Shown here one piece after another: positions 22,959 to 32,342 of a stretch of 64,000 bases of DNA. Source of the DNA: Shewanella basaltis (GTDB lineage Bacteria; Pseudomonadota; Gammaproteobacteria; Enterobacterales; Shewanellaceae). The notes below the pieces were generated by a model that saw only the letters and a list, made by a program, of their open reading frames with translations, searched no databases and had not been told where the DNA came from. Location: assembly GCF_023283885.1 (NCBI RefSeq), contig NZ_JAKILA010000019.1, forward strand, positions 41,707 to 105,706, written 5' to 3'. Numbering within the stretch: position 1 is the stretch's first letter; each line of letters starts with the position of its first letter. The position numbers were made by a program, and so were the translations under genes.

Positions 22959-23674
22959 GCGAAACCGTAGTAGAGAGTTATATCGGCTCGGGCATCGTGT
23001 ATGTCAACGGCCGCGACGTGGGTAACGCCAGCGGCGTGAACATTTCAATCGAGCAAGAAACCAAAGAGCAGCCAAACTATCGCGGTGGTGGCGGTAACGC
23101 TGCTGAAATCACCGTGGTTAAATCGGTTAACCTATCAATGACGTTAAACGACTTTAGCAACGCCAACCTAGCGTTAGCACTGCGCGGTAAAATTGACGTG
23201 TTAACCGCCGAGTCGGTAACAGACGAAGCCATTACTGCTGTGTTAGATGGCCTAGCCGACACCGCAAAAATGATTGATACCGATATTGCGGTAACGGTCA
23301 CTAACTCAGCAGGTTCTACAACCTATGACGTCAACGACGATTACATTGTCAGTGCCGCGGGTATTCGTGCATTAAGCACAGGTGCCATTACCGCAGGTGA
23401 ATCGCTTAAAGTGACTTACACCAGTAAAGCGGGTAACGCCCTGCAAGCACTGGTTGAGTCAGGCGAAGAAGTGAAGGTGGTGGTTGACGGTATTAACGAC
23501 GTAACCGGCAAGCCAAGCGTGCTTAAGTTTTACCGCTGGAAGCCAACCCCAACATCGGGCCTAGACTTAATTGGCGACGACTTCGGTTCGTTCGATATCG
23601 AAGGTGGCGTACTGGCCGACAGCAGCATTGTTGCCACGGGTAAGTCTAAGTTCTTTGTGCGTAGCGCAGCGTAA
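22955..23674 (+). CDS. Major tail tube protein (gpV-like)
   Basis: A 239-residue protein, beta-rich, beginning MSETVVESYIGSGIVYVNGRDVGNASGVNISIEQETKEQPNYRGGGGN, the typical start of phage tail tube proteins that list a binding site for tube stacking. A hydrophobic and Asp-rich middle with AVTVTNSAGSTTYDVNDDYIV follows. Last gene before a double hairpin/terminator, which agrees with the high expression required for a tube subunit. Confidence 0.88.
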   Translation: MSETVVESYIGSGIVYVNGRDVGNASGVNISIEQETKEQPNYRGGGGNAAEITVVKSVNLSMTLNDFSNANLALALRGKIDVLTAESVTDEAITAVLDGLADTAKMIDTDIAVTVTNSAGSTTYDVNDDYIVSAAGIRALSTGAITAGESLKVTYTSKAGNALQALVESGEEVKVVVDGINDVTGKPSVLKFYRWKPTPTSGLDLIGDDFGSFDIEGGVLADSSIVATGKSKFFVRSAA

Positions 23675-23741
23675 TTGAACTGTCCGGAATATCCGGATAG
23701 TTCAACATTCAAGCCCACAGTTAACCGCTGTGGGCTTTTTT
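23675..23741 (+). terminator. Tandem hairpin and terminator after the tail tube gene
   Basis: First, a 14-bp hairpin with one G-T wobble (TTGAACTGTCCGGA/TCCGGATAGTTCAA, 23675-23705); then AGCCCACAG/CTGTGGGCT with a 7-base loop and a T tract (23712-23741). Convergent with the leftward rha cassette. Confidence 0.85.
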
Positions 23742-23754
23742 AATGTAAGACTAA

Positions 23755-24339
23755 TTAACGCAATCGAGCTTGGCTTTCAACAAATCGAACGCTGGCTGCA
23801 ATTTGCTTATTTGCCGCTTCACTAATTTCAAGCAGCTGCGCTAAGGTTAAAAAGCGTGGTTCGCGGATGTACTGCACTAATTTATCACGGCTAGTCACAA
23901 ACTGGTCGTCATGTATCGGTTGCGAGCTGACTATTCTGCCAGCCTCCCAAGTAAACATCATACGCTGGCGCTCAAATGGGTGGGTGGTGCGGCTTAGTTT
24001 TGCTTGGGCTTCGTTAAAGGCATTAATAAAGTTGATCTTAAGTTCAGCGGCCTTTGCACCCGTAAAACCCATGACTAAAAACATAAAGCCGTCTTTGGTT
24101 AGGTGGTAGCACTTTAAATCACGCTGACTGGTGCCAACCTGTTGATTTTGCACGTTAGCGCAAAAATGCGCTGACGTAAAATCGCTTGGGGCGTCAACCA
24201 TTATTTGGCCAATTTTACGTAATACATCTTTGTGTTGTTTGCCAAAGTAATCAGCAACGATAAGTGAATTGGTTATGGTTTGTTGGCCGTTAATAAAAAC
24301 CAGTTGTGCAGGGTAGTTTTTAGACTGTTGTAAGTTCAT
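23755..24339 (-). CDS. rha: Rha family phage regulatory protein
   Basis: A 194-residue protein of the Rha/pRha family: SLIVADYFGKQHKDVLRKIGQIM at the N-terminus, CYHLTKDGFMFLVMGFTGAKAAELKINFINAFNEAQAKL in the middle, the classic Rha signature. Rha proteins act as phage regulators, related to antirepressors, and were named for interfering with growth in IHF-deficient hosts. ATG 24339 is preceded by AAGGAG and immediately by TCACCCA, a predicted C4 RNA target. It is encoded against the tail operon, separated from neighbours by terminators and promoters. Confidence 0.9.
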   Translation of the reverse strand: MNLQQSKNYPAQLVFINGQQTITNSLIVADYFGKQHKDVLRKIGQIMVDAPSDFTSAHFCANVQNQQVGTSQRDLKCYHLTKDGFMFLVMGFTGAKAAELKINFINAFNEAQAKLSRTTHPFERQRMMFTWEAGRIVSSQPIHDDQFVTSRDKLVQYIREPRFLTLAQLLEISEAANKQIAASVRFVESQARLR

Positions 24340-24371
24340 TGGGTGACACTCCTTGATATCGTGAGTAATCA

Positions 24372-24392
24372 TCACCAAACGGTACGAAACAT
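24372..24392 (-). CDS. Leader peptide upstream of rha (MFRTVW)
   Basis: ATG TTT CGT ACC GTT TGG TGA at 24392-24372. The start codon lies between TCACCCA (24393-24399) and TTCGTAC (24382-24388), the two segments complementary to the C4-like RNA. Its stop overlaps further in-frame stop signals before the rha ribosome-binding site. Equivalent short leaders occur in C4-controlled operons. Translation is inferred. Confidence 0.45.
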   Translation of the reverse strand: MFRTVW

Positions 24393-24404
24393 TGGGTGAT
24401 GAGC

Positions 24405-24475
24405 TGAGCAAGGTTCGTACTACCGCATCAAGGAAGCGGCCAGCCAAATGGCTGCCTCACCCAGCCCACCATAGT
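24405..24475 (-). ncRNA. C4-type antisense RNA
   Basis: On the minus strand: a' TGGGTGA (24463-24457), hairpin 1 with AGCCA/TGGCT, the conserved GCTGGCCGCTTCCTTG stretch, hairpin 2 CCGC/GCGG, then b' GTACGAA (24420-24414). Two stem-loops flanked by antisense arms is the P1/P7 C4 RNA architecture. a' and b' are complementary to TCACCCA and TTCGTAC next to the leader ATG, and a' also to TCACCCA at the rha start. It is expected to be processed from the leader and to block rha translation. Confidence 0.75.
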
Positions 24476-24584
24476 AGTGGTGCGCTGAGTCACGCAATAA
24501 AAAACCAGCACGTGGCTGGCGACATTGCGCCTTGATAAATAGCGGGGTACGAATCCCGGCATTGGATTTTGCCAATGCCTCATT

Positions 24585-24614
24585 AGTATCGCCCCACTCA
24601 GGCGCATTTGTCAA
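24585..24614 (-). promoter_or_regulatory. Promoter for the C4-rha operon
   Basis: Minus-strand TTGACA (24614-24609), 18-bp spacer and GATACT (24590-24585). A start near 24578 gives a leader carrying a hairpin (GCATTG/CCAATGC) and then the C4-like RNA. The near-consensus -35 suggests constitutive transcription. Confidence 0.65.
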
Positions 24615-24642
24615 TTTGTTATCACTTAGCTGAGCAATACGT

Positions 24643-25011
24643 TTAACCGCGGCTAACGATTGCATCGTTAAGTGCCGCAATAATAGTGCTTACATATGCT
24701 TGGTCGTGGCTACTCAGCGCCTTGTTTTCACCTGCGGAGGTATTGAGTATTACGGTGTAAGTGTTTTTCACTTGTTTTGCATTGTAATATGCTAACCCGA
24801 AAAAAATTACAGCCATAAAAAAACCGATTGTACCAGCAGCAAAGCAAGCTAGCGCAATAAGTATCAATATAAAGGTTTGCGAGTGCGAACCTTCAATAAC
24901 CCCCGATTTAACTGATGTGACATTGCTCATTGCATAAGTTTGTCCGTCAACAATAAATCGGCTGTTACTCACTACCACTTTACCCTTATCCAAAAATATT
25001 TTTTCTTCCAT
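24643..25011 (-). CDS. DUF6232 family membrane protein
   Basis: A 122-residue protein: a beta-rich N-terminus (IFLDKGKVVVSNSRFIVDGQTYAMSNVTSVK), two transmembrane helices at ~46-63 and 65-80 (FILILIALACFAAGTIGFFMAVIFFGLAYYNA), and a C-terminal VILNTSAGENKALSSHDQAYVSTIIAALNDAI. The pattern is the DUF6232 family, of unknown function. It is the upstream gene in the leftward cassette within the tail operon and may be a lysogen-expressed membrane protein. GGAAG precedes the ATG. Confidence 0.75.
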   Translation of the reverse strand: MEEKIFLDKGKVVVSNSRFIVDGQTYAMSNVTSVKSGVIEGSHSQTFILILIALACFAAGTIGFFMAVIFFGLAYYNAKQVKNTYTVILNTSAGENKALSSHDQAYVSTIIAALNDAIVSRG

Positions 25012-25134
25012 GATGCTTCCTTAGCGTATTTGGTGTGCAAGGATTTTGTGGCAAGTCGAGATAAAAAACAACAAATTTTAAGCCAGCAATTGCTGGTTTT
25101 TTTGTGTGTATCAACAATATGAGAAGAGGCGACC

Positions 25135-28100
25135 ATGAGTTTTAAAGACCAAGTTATTAACCTGATCATCCAAGGCAAGGATTTATTTACTAGCGAGGCC
25201 AAGAAGTCTGAAAAGGCATTAGCTGGGCTTGCAGCACAAAGCGAAAAACTGAATGCTGAACTGGATGATTTAAAGCGTCAAGAAGCGGCAGTTAAGGCCA
25301 TTGATGGGCTAACTGCATCAGTTAAAAAAGGCGAAAAAGCCTATGTTGATAATGCAGTAGCATTAGAAAACCTTAAAAAAGAACAAAAGCAAGTTGCCGC
25401 TGAAGCCAAGCAACTTGACGCGGCACAGGTTGCTGCGGCTAATTCTACAGCCCGTATTGAAACTGAATATAACCAAGCGGTGGCCGAGTTAGCAAGGTAT
25501 GACAACCAGCTAAAGCTAGCAAGTGCGGAGGTTGATAAGCTAACCGCAACCCAAAATAAAGGCGCTCAAGCCAGTCAGTCGCAAGCGTTAGCATTAGCCA
25601 AAGCCAAAGATGATTTGCAAAAGTTAGATGCAGCCCAAAAAAGCACTGCAACTAGCGCAACCCGCTTGGCAACAGAACTTGAACAAGAAACCGCTGAACT
25701 AAAAAAAATAAGCAGCGAAGTTGACAAAGCTAGCCAGAAAAAAGGCGAGTATGCGCTTAAGGTCAAAACGGCAAGTTCAGAATTAACCAAGCTTGGCAGA
25801 AGTCTAAACAGTAACAAAACGGAGTTAGACAAGCAGCAAGCGGTGCTGAATAAAGCCGGCATTGATATGGGCAAGCTGGCTGATGCCAGCAAAGACTTAA
25901 AAACCAAACAAGCCGCCGCTGAACAAGCCTTAAAAGGGGTGAATGACAAGTTAGGCCAGCATGAAAAATTACTTGATAGTAGTCAAAAAACAGCGGGTGC
26001 CGCCAATAAGCAAACCTTAATCACCACTAAAGCCATTAATGCGTTAGCTAAAGCCTATGCTGTTTTGCTATCTGCCCAAACGGCTATTCAGTCTGTTCGT
26101 TCAAGTGTTGAAGGTTATGGTGAATTAGAGTCGGCGATCACTAAAGTTGAAAAAACCACAGGGAATGCCCGTGAGGCCGTTGTTAAAATGGCGTCTGAGC
26201 TTAAAGACCTGGGCGAGAATGTTACCCCAACTAGCACCAATGAATTGTTGCGAATGGCTGAGGTTGCAGGTCAGTTAGGCACTAAGTCTACGGAAGATAT
26301 TTTAAACTTAGTCGCGGCTGCTGATGCCCTTGGTTTATCAACAAACCTAGCGGGTGATGAAGCGGCCACCATGCTTGCGCGCATTTTGGGAATGACACAA
26401 GAAGGTATTCCACAAATACAAAACCTGTCGTCTTCAGTGGTTGCGTTAGGTAATGATTTTGCCGTTACAGAGGCTGACATTGTCAGCATGACCAAAGAGA
26501 TTGTCACTGGTACCCGTGAAATCAATTTAGGTTCTGCGGCATCTGCTGCATTTGGTGCAACCCTTGCTGAGTTAGGCCAACCCGCCGAACGGTCACGTAC
26601 AGCTATTCAAAAATTAGGCGCAGCAATTAATGAGGCCAGCAAAAAAGGTGGCGATGATTTAGAGCTGCTAACTAAAATTACCGGTGAAACGGCTGACCAA
26701 ATTGAAAAAGATTTAGGCACCGCACCTGAAAAAGTATTGGTTAAGTTTCTTGAGGGCTTACAGCGTGTTAAGTCTGAGGGTGGCCTCGTTTCTGATGCGC
26801 TTAAGTCGATGGGCATTGAAGGTGTTGAAGCAACGAGTGTGCTCAGTGTATTAGCTGATGGCACAGACCGTTTAAAAACGGCGTTAGAATTATCTAACAA
26901 AGCTTATATTGCTGGCGACTACCACATGAAGGAAGCCGCTAAAGCTTATGCAGATCAGTCTGCGGCTATTGGTCGCCTAGAAAACAAATTCCACACGCTG
27001 ACAACAAGTATTGGTGAGGCATTTTCAGACGAAGTTGATACTGCAATACGGGCAACCAGCGATGCCATTGATGCGGTAGATGAAAACGTTATTCAACTGA
27101 TGGAACGCATACCAGAGCTGGCTAATGGCTTTGTAGATTTACTCGCTGATATTAATAATTTTGCGGCAGGGACTGATGAGTCTTTTAGCGCACTCCAATA
27201 CACCATGGATGCCTTTGCTGCTGGCTTAAACACCATTAGCATAGGTGTTAATTCGCTTGCGTTAGAATTAAGCAATATGAATATTGCCACGCTTGAAGCG
27301 CTGCGTTCAGCAAGTAAATTATCGGGTGTTGAGTTTGTTACAGCAAAGCAAGTTGAGGATGCTAAAAGTCGTAGCGCGACAATTGCCGAGGCTATTAAGC
27401 GTGATCAAGAAGATATTATCGCGCTAAATAAACGCATGAATGGTGAGTCTTCTATTGCTTATGAAGGCTTAATTAATACCACGGTAAAATACAAAGACGC
27501 GCTTAAAAACCTATCGATTGATCAACGTAACCAGATAAACGACATTCTATTATCTGGCACTTATAACAAAGACCTTGAAACCACTTACCGAGAGCTCACT
27601 GCTGCTTTAGTACGGGCCAATCGCGAAACCGAAATTGAGGCGCAATTAAAAGTAAAGGCGGCCGAGGCTAGCAAGAAAAAAGCGGAAGAAGATAAAAAAG
27701 CTGCTGATGCTGCGGCTGAACATGCTGATAATCTCGCTGTGCTAAACCACAATACTTTAACGTATTCTGAAGCGCTAATTGATATTAAGGGGCGCCAAAA
27801 GTCATTAAATGAGCTTTACGCAAAAGGGGTGATATCTGCTGAGGGTTTGGCTAAGGCGTCAAATATACTGAAGGATTCACTTAAAAGTTACGCCACGCAG
27901 GTTGATGCAAGTAATACGAGCGCAGCAACCCAAACTGAACTAACAGATCAGTTTATTGCTAAACGCAAAGAGCTACAGGCGCAGTATGAACAAGGGCTGT
28001 TAACTGAAAAAGAACTGACTATATCGCAACAAGAATTAGCCAGCGCTTATGACAAAACGGTTAATGAAGTTAACCTTGCTACAGCGGGCACAGCACTGCT

Positions 28101-29403
28101 GTCAGATGAGCAGTTAGGCTTACAAGAAAGTATTGTTAGCACCGAAGCTGAAATACGTGCACTAGAGCAAGCTTTAAAAGATGAGAACAAGGCAACTAAT
28201 GAACTCATTTTAATTAAAGCCAAGTTAGCTAAGGAAGAAGCAAACTTAGCTGACATGAAACGAGAATCTGTTGAGCTTGCAAAAATAGAAAACGCAACAT
28301 ATGTAGAGTTGCTTGTTCTACAGCGCGAGTACGAAAGTCAACTAGAAATACTCGACCGCAACTTTAGAGCAGGCTTGCTAACCAAGCAAGAGTACGATGC
28401 TCAAACAAAAACGCTTGAGAAAACACTTTCTGACTTAAACGATGTTGTTGGAGAAAGCTCCCGAAAAAAAGAAGAAAATGCCGAAAAAACCAAAGAGGCC
28501 ACCGCAGCAGTTAAGGATAACACCGAGGCCAACAAAGAAAACAGCGAGTCTTTAGAAAACCAAACCGATCAATACATTGCACTGCGTGACGCAACTGTCG
28601 CACATCGTAGCGTGATGCTTGATACCGGGCAAACTTATATCGATACCGCTGCCAGCGCAGACGAACTCATAAGCCGAATTGAGCAAATGGGTATCTTGCA
28701 AACAGCTTATTTGGCTGGTGAAGAAAAGCGCCGTTACAGCGAACTGCAAACGTCGTTATCAATAAGAAGGCAAATTGATGACATAGAAAGCAGCACCTAC
28801 AGCCTAGAAGCGCTCGACAAAATGGCCGCTCAAGCAGCCAGTGGTATTTTAGGGTTGTCGGATGTGCAATTACAACCGCTGACTAATGCCATTGATAATG
28901 CCCGCGCTAAGTTTCAAGATTTAGCTGATGACATTAATGCTACTACTTTGGATATTCAAGACCGTTTAGACACGGCTCTTGGCAATGAAAAGGATATCAT
29001 TAAGCGCAAGTTTGCTAGTGAGGTAAAAGAGATTGACGACTTAATTGCCAAGGCTGAAGCATATGGTAATAGCCAGTTAGTTTCAAAGCTTCAAAAAAGC
29101 CTGAGTGATTTAAAAAGGGCGCAAAGTCTTGAGCTTAAAGCCCAGCAAGATGCCAGCGAAAAGCAGGCCCTTAGTGACGCCGAAACCGCCAAGCAACAAA
29201 CCGCCACCACGACCGCAACGGCAGCAGCCAAAACCACGGCAACTCAAACCCAAACCACGACCACAACAACCGCCGCAACCAGCAGCGACACGGTGGTGTT
29301 GCAACTGCAAGTGGGTAACAGCACATTTGATGCACAGGCCAAACGCAGCATTGTGAATGAGTTGGTAGCTGAAATTAAGCGCCTGCAATCTGTAGGTGGT
29401 TAG
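25135..29403 (+). CDS. Tail tape measure protein (TP901 family)
   Basis: A 1,422-residue protein, the longest phage gene. Residues ~20-300 are Ala/Lys/Glu-rich coiled coil; the TP901 core at ~330-640 (SSVEGYGELESAITKVEKTTGNAREAVVKMASELKDLGENVTPTSTNELLRMAEVAGQLGTKS and NLAGDEAATMLARI) is diagnostic; a further coiled coil and a Thr/Gln-rich tail follow. It sets tail length: about 0.15 nm per residue in known phages gives a rough 200 nm tail. GAGAAGAGG precedes the ATG. Confidence 0.92.
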   Translation: MSFKDQVINLIIQGKDLFTSEAKKSEKALAGLAAQSEKLNAELDDLKRQEAAVKAIDGLTASVKKGEKAYVDNAVALENLKKEQKQVAAEAKQLDAAQVAAANSTARIETEYNQAVAELARYDNQLKLASAEVDKLTATQNKGAQASQSQALALAKAKDDLQKLDAAQKSTATSATRLATELEQETAELKKISSEVDKASQKKGEYALKVKTASSELTKLGRSLNSNKTELDKQQAVLNKAGIDMGKLADASKDLKTKQAAAEQALKGVNDKLGQHEKLLDSSQKTAGAANKQTLITTKAINALAKAYAVLLSAQTAIQSVRSSVEGYGELESAITKVEKTTGNAREAVVKMASELKDLGENVTPTSTNELLRMAEVAGQLGTKSTEDILNLVAAADALGLSTNLAGDEAATMLARILGMTQEGIPQIQNLSSSVVALGNDFAVTEADIVSMTKEIVTGTREINLGSAASAAFGATLAELGQPAERSRTAIQKLGAAINEASKKGGDDLELLTKITGETADQIEKDLGTAPEKVLVKFLEGLQRVKSEGGLVSDALKSMGIEGVEATSVLSVLADGTDRLKTALELSNKAYIAGDYHMKEAAKAYADQSAAIGRLENKFHTLTTSIGEAFSDEVDTAIRATSDAIDAVDENVIQLMERIPELANGFVDLLADINNFAAGTDESFSALQYTMDAFAAGLNTISIGVNSLALELSNMNIATLEALRSASKLSGVEFVTAKQVEDAKSRSATIAEAIKRDQEDIIALNKRMNGESSIAYEGLINTTVKYKDALKNLSIDQRNQINDILLSGTYNKDLETTYRELTAALVRANRETEIEAQLKVKAAEASKKKAEEDKKAADAAAEHADNLAVLNHNTLTYSEALIDIKGRQKSLNELYAKGVISAEGLAKASNILKDSLKSYATQVDASNTSAATQTELTDQFIAKRKELQAQYEQGLLTEKELTISQQELASAYDKTVNEVNLATAGTALLSDEQLGLQESIVSTEAEIRALEQALKDENKATNELILIKAKLAKEEANLADMKRESVELAKIENATYVELLVLQREYESQLEILDRNFRAGLLTKQEYDAQTKTLEKTLSDLNDVVGESSRKKEENAEKTKEATAAVKDNTEANKENSESLENQTDQYIALRDATVAHRSVMLDTGQTYIDTAASADELISRIEQMGILQTAYLAGEEKRRYSELQTSLSIRRQIDDIESSTYSLEALDKMAAQAASGILGLSDVQLQPLTNAIDNARAKFQDLADDINATTLDIQDRLDTALGNEKDIIKRKFASEVKEIDDLIAKAEAYGNSQLVSKLQKSLSDLKRAQSLELKAQQDASEKQALSDAETAKQQTATTTATAAAKTTATQTQTTTTTTAATSSDTVVLQLQVGNSTFDAQAKRSIVNELVAEIKRLQSVGG

Positions 29404-29432
29404 CGTTAACGCAACGAATAAACAGAGGCGAT

Positions 29433-29810
29433 ATGTATAACACCACCATCGACACTATTGTGTTAACCGAGCCACTACACTGGCTAAACCGCAATAACAC
29501 CCAGCGGGTAGCGGCCAACATGAAGCGGGCGCTTAACGGTGCCCCGCATATTCAGCAAACCGTGATACCCGCAGGCATAGCGCTAGAGCTTGGCAGCAAA
29601 AACGGCTGGATGCCCCGCAGTGAGTTTGCACAACTGCAAGCCCATGCGGCCAGCACATTAACTGAGTTTGTGATTAGTCACGATGGCACCGACATTAATG
29701 TGGTGTGGGATAACACCCAAACCAGCGTGATAACTGGTGATGACGTGGACGACCAGCTAGGCGGGTATCCGCTGCTCACCAACGTGGTATTACGTTTTTT
29801 AACGCTGTAA
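29433..29810 (+). CDS. Tail protein downstream of the tape measure
   Basis: A 125-residue protein with IVLTEPLHWLNRNNTQRVAANMKRALNGAPHIQQ and a C-terminal DQLGGYPLLTNVVLRFLTL. Position just after the tape measure corresponds to the distal tail / gpM-like slot. It is not recognised by family; a tail-tip role is inferred from context. AGAGGCG precedes the ATG. Confidence 0.6.
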   Translation: MYNTTIDTIVLTEPLHWLNRNNTQRVAANMKRALNGAPHIQQTVIPAGIALELGSKNGWMPRSEFAQLQAHAASTLTEFVISHDGTDINVVWDNTQTSVITGDDVDDQLGGYPLLTNVVLRFLTL

Positions 29811-29844
29811 CTCTTTTTCGCTTATTGATAAACACAGGTGGCCC

Positions 29845-32280
29845 ATGAGCATTACCCGTAATAAATTAAAGATATTTAAACCCGAGTTGCTTGGTACCAG
29901 TGACGACGCAGGCGGCCAGCGTACTCGTAACGCGGTGGAGTCGGGCAAATTAAACGAATTGTTTACTGCCATTTCAGACATCGACCACGCGCAATCGTCA
30001 CTCGATGTTGTTAAATGCTACCCAGCATTAGACACCACAGACACAGCCACATTGCTCGATGCCCATGTGTTTATTAGTCAGCCGCCAACCGACCCGCTAG
30101 TGTCTATGCTGTTGGTTGAGGCCGATGCATTAGACGATGAAGACCGCATGGTCGAAATGAAAGAAATATTAGAGTCGTCAGTCACGGCGGGGTCATTAAT
30201 CCGTTCTGGCGCCCCAGGCTTTTTACCGAATCAAAACAGCTTTAGCCGCGAGTATTTACAGTCTACTTATACGTTCGACGGTAAAGAGTACCGCAAAACC
30301 ACCAGTTTGCGCGTGGGCCAAGTGATTGCCATTGCAGTGGAATACCCTGGCGTTGAAGATGCAGACTGGCCACGCAAAATACATTACGCCATGGTGACTG
30401 ACACCAACGGGGCAGGCAACAGTGAGGGCAATATTGTATTCGACCCGCCGATTGATTTTGCAACCCCTGAGTACAACGTTACCATTAATGCCACCGCCAA
30501 CTGCACTAAGCTGCGATTAACGAACGAGGCCAGCCCGTTAACGTTCCATGGCGTGAGTAAGTTAACTGCCGCGAGTAGCAACAAGAACCTAGCCGTTGCT
30601 TCTGTGCAGCAAAACCTGTTGCCAGTGGTGCTAAGCGAGCAAGTTAAAACAGGCCAAGCGATTAGCGACGGCGACATAGTACGTAAAACGGTGACCCAAA
30701 ATGCGACAACGGCGCAAAGCTATCAGTTTGCCTTGGTTGATGTATTACAAGGTGATAACACGGCAATAGATTACACCCCAATCACCAGTTATACATCGGG
30801 TGGCATTCAGTACGGCAGTGACGATGCCATTGTGGTGGTGAGTAGTGACACGGTTAGCGTGACGTTATCGCGTAAACCTGACCTCAATACCCCTGTGTCG
30901 TTGCAGTATATCTCGGGCGTGTCGTATCAAAACTATGACAACGCCGATGCATTTCCTGCAGATCGCGAGTTAGTACCCAACACCTTAACCGGCAAGGTGA
31001 CTTATCAAGGTGGGCCTTATCAATTTACTGAACGTGATGGCGCGTTATACATCACTATTTACACTGGTTTTGGAACGCTTACTCGTGAAGAAATCCGCGC
31101 CGCTATTGTGGACTATCAAACGGGCAGTATCACGCTAGAGTCTGGCATGAGTAATCTTGAGTATGTGGGCTTAGTGATTGCGCCCGAGTCAGCCAGCGTG
31201 GCTACGTTTGTATTAAACGCCAGCGATGCCGTGTTAGATACCTTTTACGTGCAGGTGTTTACCGTGGGCGATGTGTTAATCAGCGCCAGCAGTGATGCCA
31301 ACGGCACGGTAACCGGCACAGGCATTAGCGGCAGTATTGTCAATAACCTGGTGCAGTTGTCGTTTACTCAAGATGTTAAGCTAAGCACCTTGCGCTATGA
31401 CATTACCGAGCAGGTGCGCAACCTGCCACCTGCTGATATTTACGGCCTTAACCCGCTGCGCATACCCAATGCTGGAATTGTCGATATTTTCAGGCAGTGG
31501 GGCACAGTTGCTGTGTCACACACTGACTATCAAAACGTAGTTAGCCCAAGTAGCGGCACGGTCATTACCATTCGCACGGGCAGTAACTTTGTTGATATTA
31601 CCGACTCAACTGGCGCCAGTTTGTGGACCGCTACCAGTGATCACTTTAGCGTTGACAGCGCAGCCGGCACGGTCACGTTAAACAGTGACTTTAGCGGCTT
31701 TACTGCACCGTTTATTTTAAGTGACACCATTAGCGAGTTGGCGTTAGTCACGGCTGTTAACACCAATACTGTGACCATTTCGGCGGCGTTGTCGCGTGAG
31801 TATCCTATTGGTTCTAGCGTGGCCAGTGTGCAGATACTCGGTGATTTACAAGCGCGAGTCGGCAAGGTGCGCGACATGACCAGTTGGGCGAACAATTGGG
31901 ACCTAGACGGCGAGGCCGCCCAAGGCAATTTAAACACGGTTGATTACCCGATTGAGGTCACCAACGCTGCGGCGGTGAATGAAGATTGGGCGATAGTGTT
32001 TACCTCAAGCACAGCGTTCCGCTGTGTCGGTAAACGTATTGGTCAAATTGCCACGGGCGATACGTTAAACGATTTTGCCCCAATTAATACGTTAACCAAT
32101 CAACCGTACTTTGTGATCCGCTCCGGCGCGTTCGGTGCCGGTTGGAACCCGGGCGAGGCCATTCGCTTTGCCACCGTGGCCAGTGCTAAACCGGTTATGC
32201 CAATTCGCACCGTGCAAGCAGGCCACAGCCAAATCAACACCGACCGCGCCGTATTGGCGTTTCGCGGTAACGAAGCTTAA
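29845..32280 (+). CDS. Large tail structural protein
   Basis: An 811-residue protein with many beta-strand segments and no catalytic motif. Conserved-looking blocks include FKPELLGTSDDAGGQRTRNAVESGKLNELFTAISDIDHAQSSLDVVKCYPALDT at the N-terminus, and EAIRFATVASAKPVMPIRTVQAGHSQINTDRAVLAFRGNEA at the C-terminus. It replaces lambda L/K/I in position. Such large beta proteins in related siphophages form the tail tip. Function is inferred from order. Confidence 0.7.
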   Translation: MSITRNKLKIFKPELLGTSDDAGGQRTRNAVESGKLNELFTAISDIDHAQSSLDVVKCYPALDTTDTATLLDAHVFISQPPTDPLVSMLLVEADALDDEDRMVEMKEILESSVTAGSLIRSGAPGFLPNQNSFSREYLQSTYTFDGKEYRKTTSLRVGQVIAIAVEYPGVEDADWPRKIHYAMVTDTNGAGNSEGNIVFDPPIDFATPEYNVTINATANCTKLRLTNEASPLTFHGVSKLTAASSNKNLAVASVQQNLLPVVLSEQVKTGQAISDGDIVRKTVTQNATTAQSYQFALVDVLQGDNTAIDYTPITSYTSGGIQYGSDDAIVVVSSDTVSVTLSRKPDLNTPVSLQYISGVSYQNYDNADAFPADRELVPNTLTGKVTYQGGPYQFTERDGALYITIYTGFGTLTREEIRAAIVDYQTGSITLESGMSNLEYVGLVIAPESASVATFVLNASDAVLDTFYVQVFTVGDVLISASSDANGTVTGTGISGSIVNNLVQLSFTQDVKLSTLRYDITEQVRNLPPADIYGLNPLRIPNAGIVDIFRQWGTVAVSHTDYQNVVSPSSGTVITIRTGSNFVDITDSTGASLWTATSDHFSVDSAAGTVTLNSDFSGFTAPFILSDTISELALVTAVNTNTVTISAALSREYPIGSSVASVQILGDLQARVGKVRDMTSWANNWDLDGEAAQGNLNTVDYPIEVTNAAAVNEDWAIVFTSSTAFRCVGKRIGQIATGDTLNDFAPINTLTNQPYFVIRSGAFGAGWNPGEAIRFATVASAKPVMPIRTVQAGHSQINTDRAVLAFRGNEA

Positions 32281-32342
32281 TTACTTTTTAAAGACAGTGG
32301 TGCCAGCAGTAATGTTGGTACCGCTTTCGTGTGAGGAAAATC

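Noticed and set aside
24420..24680. An 86-codon minus-strand frame resembling Ash/Icd-like prophage proteins
   Set aside because: It overlaps the C4-like RNA and its leader; such Ash-like frames commonly arise over C4 RNA sequences. The RNA explains the conservation better, and no ribosome-binding site supports the start.
25135..26000. Repetitive appearance at the start of the tape measure gene as possible CRISPR or direct repeats
   Set aside because: The repetition is at the amino-acid level (coiled coil); DNA units have no fixed length or spacers.
29110..29388. Cys/Gly-rich minus-strand frame and Pro/Lys-rich plus-strand frame
   Set aside because: Shadows of the Thr/Gln/Ala low-complexity tail of the tape measure gene; no start signals.
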